The notes below the pieces were generated by a model. That model was not told the DNA's origin. It searched no databases and was given only the letters and a program-made list of their open reading frames with translations. Shown piece by piece: positions 61,800 through 64,000 of a stretch of 64,000 nucleotides of DNA. The stretch's first letter is position 1; every line of letters begins with the position of its first letter. Both the position numbers and the translations under genes were made by a program. The stretch covers positions 2,058,649 to 2,122,648 of the forward strand of contig NZ_LT635539.1 in NCBI RefSeq assembly GCF_900120195.1, given 5' to 3'. The stretch comes from Blautia sp. Marseille-P3087. Its GTDB lineage: Bacteria > Bacillota > Clostridia > Lachnospirales > Lachnospiraceae.

Positions 61800-62355
61800 T
61801 AATACCGGATTTTTGGCTTAAAATCAAGGTTTTCAGCCATTTCAACGGCATTGGATTTTATGATTTAAAACTGACTTACGTCAGCTGAATCAATCTTATA
61901 TGATGAAATTTTTTGGTATGAAGCTATCGCCTTTTCCAAAAACGCATGTCCTTTTAATTGTGACATCACATAACAGAATCGAACTCAAATTCATTTTTCT
62001 GTTATACGCCGAGGCGATAACTCTGGTCACCGCTTAGGAGTTCCCTGTGGCGGTTAGTATGCAGTAGTTCGATTATCCTGTAAGGGACGTTTAACGCCCC
62101 AAAAAGCGGAAAAGGGGCTTGCACAACGACTCTGTTAATAAACTCTAATATTCAATTATATCCTTTAGAGTGTTAGCAGGCTGTTAGCAAACCAACCACT
62201 TTTTCGGGAATTACTGATAATTTGTTACAATCGTATTTAAAATCATTTATCACATGGAAACAAGATACCCGTTAGGTTGAATTTAATTAAATTAAAGGCG
62301 TTCAATAAATGAGCGTCTTTTTTCATACCCAAAATCGAAAGGAGAAAGAGAAAAT
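61800..62355. other. Gene-free leader before the surface-protein gene
   Basis: No gene recognised. 62000-62110 is GC-richer and has structure-prone sequence. At 62297-62326, GGCGTTCAATAAATGAGCGTC followed by TTTTTT is a terminator-like hairpin 30 bases before the ribosome site (GAAAGGAGAAAGAGAAAAT), which may attenuate the downstream gene or end transcription from upstream. Confidence 0.5.
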
Positions 62356-64000
62356 ATGAATAAGCTAGTAAAGCGATTGCTGACAGGAACGCTTGCTTTT
62401 GCAACCATTCTCACGGCATTACCAGTGACGGCGGTTCATGCTTCCGGCAATCAATACTGGACAGAATCAGCAGAACGTGTCGGCTACATTGAACACGTTA
62501 TGAATGATGGTTCTATCAAATCTACATTCAATGAGGGACACATGAAAGTTGAGGGCGAAACTGCCTACTGCGTGGATATCAACACCAGTTTTAAGAATGG
62601 ATATAAAACACGTTCTGACGCAAGCTCCCGTATGAGTAGCGATCAGATTGCGGACGTTGCTCTTTCCTTAGAGTACGTCAAACAATATACCGCTTCTCAT
62701 ACGAACTTGAATTATAAACAGGGATACTTGCTGGAACAGTGTGTTGTCTGGCAGAGGTTGAGTGAACAGCTCGGCTGGCAGTGCGATAACGTCAGAGCTT
62801 CCTATAATGAAATCTCACAGGTAGTACAGAATGAAGTTTACGCTGGTGCGAAAGCATTTGTGAAAGCAAATAAGGGACGCTATGAATGTGGCGGTTACAT
62901 CTACACTGGCGAAGGACAGGACATCGGACAGTTCTGGGCGAAGTTAAATGTAGGAAATGCAAAAGTCAAAAAGACTTCTTCCAATCCCACGGTCACAGAT
63001 GGTAACGCCAGTTATTCCTTTGAGGGTGCGACATTTGGTGTCTATTCTGATAAGGGCTGTAACAGCCAGCTTGCCACACTTACTGCCGATGGAAACGGCG
63101 ATACCAAAGAAGTTGAGGTAAAAGCAGGAACAATTTACATCAAAGAGCTTTCTGCTCCAAAGGGTTATAAGCTGGATTCTACTGTCCATGCCTTAAATGT
63201 GGAAGTTGGAAAAACAGCGACATTAACTGTTGCTGACACTCCAAAGGTCACAGAAACTTTGATTGATTTATTCAAAATCGACATGGAAACAGGAAAATCC
63301 ACTCCACAGGGAAATGCATCTTTAGAGAGTGCAGAGTTCACATGGAGCTATTATGACGGTTACTACAATGCAGACAATCTTCCTGCAAAGGCTACCCGTA
63401 CATGGACAACTAAAACCGTTGCCGAAAAAGACAGTGACGGAACTATCCATTATGTATCCAGACTTGCCGACAGCTACAAAGTATCCGGCGACAGCTTCTA
63501 TACACAGGACGGTAAGAATGTACTGCCACTTGGTACACTCACTGTCACAGAAACAAAAGCACCAAACGGCTACTTATTAGATGGTGCATATATGCAGGCT
63601 GACGGAAGTTCTGAACAGATTAAGGGGACGTACCTTACACAGATTTCCGAAGATGGCGAACTTGCCGTACTTTCTGGAAGTAACCAGTATTCTGTATCTG
63701 ACAAGGTTATCCGTGGCGGTGTAAAAATCCAGAAACGTGACCTTGAAACAAAGGATACCAAAGCACAGGGAAGTGCGACCTTACAGTACACAGAATTTAA
63801 TATCATTTCCTTAAATGACAGTCCTGTACTGGTAGAGGGAAAATTATACAACAAGAATGAAACTGTCAAGAAGATTCAGACAGGCATTGACGGAATCGCT
63901 TCTACTTCTGCTGACTTGCTTCCTTACGGAAATTACAGATTAGAAGAAAGCAAAGCACCAGAGGGCTACTTAACAGATGGTGCAAAAGCAATCGACTTTT
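62356..64000 (+). CDS. Secreted thioester-domain/Cna-B (SpaA-type) surface protein, 3' end outside window
   Basis: At least 548 residues. Signal peptide MNKLVKRLLTGTLAFATILT with a cleavage site near VHAS-GNQ. Residues ~32-190 look like a thioester domain: Cys72 (AYCVD) and Gln128 (LLEQCVVWQRL). Then repeated Cna-B/SpaA isopeptide domains: GATFGVYSDKGC...ELSAPKGYKLD, a larger one at ~300-420 ending TETKAPNGYLLDG, and another starting RGGVKIQKRDLETKD with LEESKAPEGYLTDG; each carries Lys and the E of T/L-x-E-x-x-A-P-x-G-Y. Proteins like this form covalent bonds with host or partner surfaces and are often encoded on Tn916-like conjugative elements. Sortase motif expected beyond the edge. Confidence 0.88.
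   Translation, partial: MNKLVKRLLTGTLAFATILTALPVTAVHASGNQYWTESAERVGYIEHVMNDGSIKSTFNEGHMKVEGETAYCVDINTSFKNGYKTRSDASSRMSSDQIADVALSLEYVKQYTASHTNLNYKQGYLLEQCVVWQRLSEQLGWQCDNVRASYNEISQVVQNEVYAGAKAFVKANKGRYECGGYIYTGEGQDIGQFWAKLNVGNAKVKKTSSNPTVTDGNASYSFEGATFGVYSDKGCNSQLATLTADGNGDTKEVEVKAGTIYIKELSAPKGYKLDSTVHALNVEVGKTATLTVADTPKVTETLIDLFKIDMETGKSTPQGNASLESAEFTWSYYDGYYNADNLPAKATRTWTTKTVAEKDSDGTIHYVSRLADSYKVSGDSFYTQDGKNVLPLGTLTVTETKAPNGYLLDGAYMQADGSSEQIKGTYLTQISEDGELAVLSGSNQYSVSDKVIRGGVKIQKRDLETKDTKAQGSATLQYTEFNIISLNDSPVLVEGKLYNKNETVKKIQTGIDGIASTSADLLPYGNYRLEESKAPEGYLTDGAKAIDF

Noticed and set aside
62000-62110. Possible second tRNA or structured RNA after the tRNA-Arg
   Set aside because: CGCTTAGGAG and GGTTAG blocks look tRNA-like, but no cloverleaf with T-arm GTTCRA could be drawn.
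1-64000. CRISPR arrays
   Set aside because: No regularly spaced repeats of 24-40 bases were found; repeated words belong to IS ends, leaders or duplicated genes.
1-64000. rRNA genes
   Set aside because: No 16S, 23S or 5S conserved blocks seen on either strand.

Overview
The window looks like a gut Lachnospiraceae (Blautia/Dorea/Mediterraneibacter-like Firmicutes) chromosome. The base composition is low to moderate GC, ribosome binding sites are strong GGAGG types, there is an FMN-riboswitch-controlled rib operon and a conjugated bile acid hydrolase, and the mobile DNA is of the kind common in that family (DUF6061 proteins, radical SAM mobile pair, RepA_N/ParA/ParB/SSB modules, SpaA-type surface protein). 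The assignment rests on gene content only. Much of the window is accessory DNA.

Layout. 1-2.3 kb: single-gene modules on the minus strand (flavodoxin-like, ClbS/DfsB, small HTH, S51 peptidase), abutting a plus-strand DUF6061 gene with a long conserved leader. 2.9-5.5 kb: two truncated insertion sequences (IS1182-like and ISLre2). 5.6-10.1 kb: a restriction-modification locus with an MvaI/BcnI-like nuclease, an unrecognised second probable nuclease, and a convergent cytosine-5 methyltransferase. 10.3-13.9 kb: an intact IS3-type element, a perfect long palindrome, broken transposase and integrase genes, and the 3' half of a tRNA-Arg. 14-15.3 kb: a DUF4143 ATPase. 15.5-18.7 kb: a second set of minus-strand modules (GNAT, membrane HTH regulator, small membrane proteins, SdpI-like) ending at a second DUF6061 copy. 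18.9-21.9 kb: 2-hydroxyacid dehydrogenase, MATE transporter and divergent Lrp regulator. 22-23.2 kb: gene debris (Fic, integrase, membrane protein). 23.3-27.9 kb: riboswitch-ribD-ribE-ribBA-ribH-HAD phosphatase. 28-34 kb: TetR-controlled ABC-ABC-methyltransferase-methyltransferase operon. 34.2-36.7 kb: further modules (near-duplicate GNAT, NUDIX, HxlR/cupin pair). 36.9-39.5 kb: MarR-controlled radical SAM mobile pair beside a third DUF6061 copy. 39.6-49.3 kb: MATE, then an envelope/phospholipid group (CDP-alcohol phosphatidyltransferase, FUSC, histidine kinase/response regulator, two phospholipase-D enzymes), a small alarmone synthetase and a bile salt hydrolase. 49.4-61.4 kb: two related plasmid-type replication/partition modules; the first carries an internal deletion that fuses ParA to the Rep C-terminus. 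Between them lie an IS1182-type element and two divergent MATE genes. 61.7 kb: complete tRNA-Arg(CCU). 62.4 kb to the edge: a secreted thioester/Cna-B surface protein.

The most unusual signal is a recurring boundary motif at the stop codons of several unrelated single-gene modules, all in one orientation. In two of the three places where a DUF6061 gene with its inverted-repeat leader occurs, such an array begins immediately beside it. This resembles an integron-like cassette system without a recognisable integron integrase; the link to DUF6061 is inference. Other points of interest are the second nuclease of the restriction locus, the radical SAM mobile pair with its 19-bp palindromic operator, the ParA::Rep fusion, a miniature IS derivative forming the end of a MATE gene, and a perfect 34-bp-arm palindrome.
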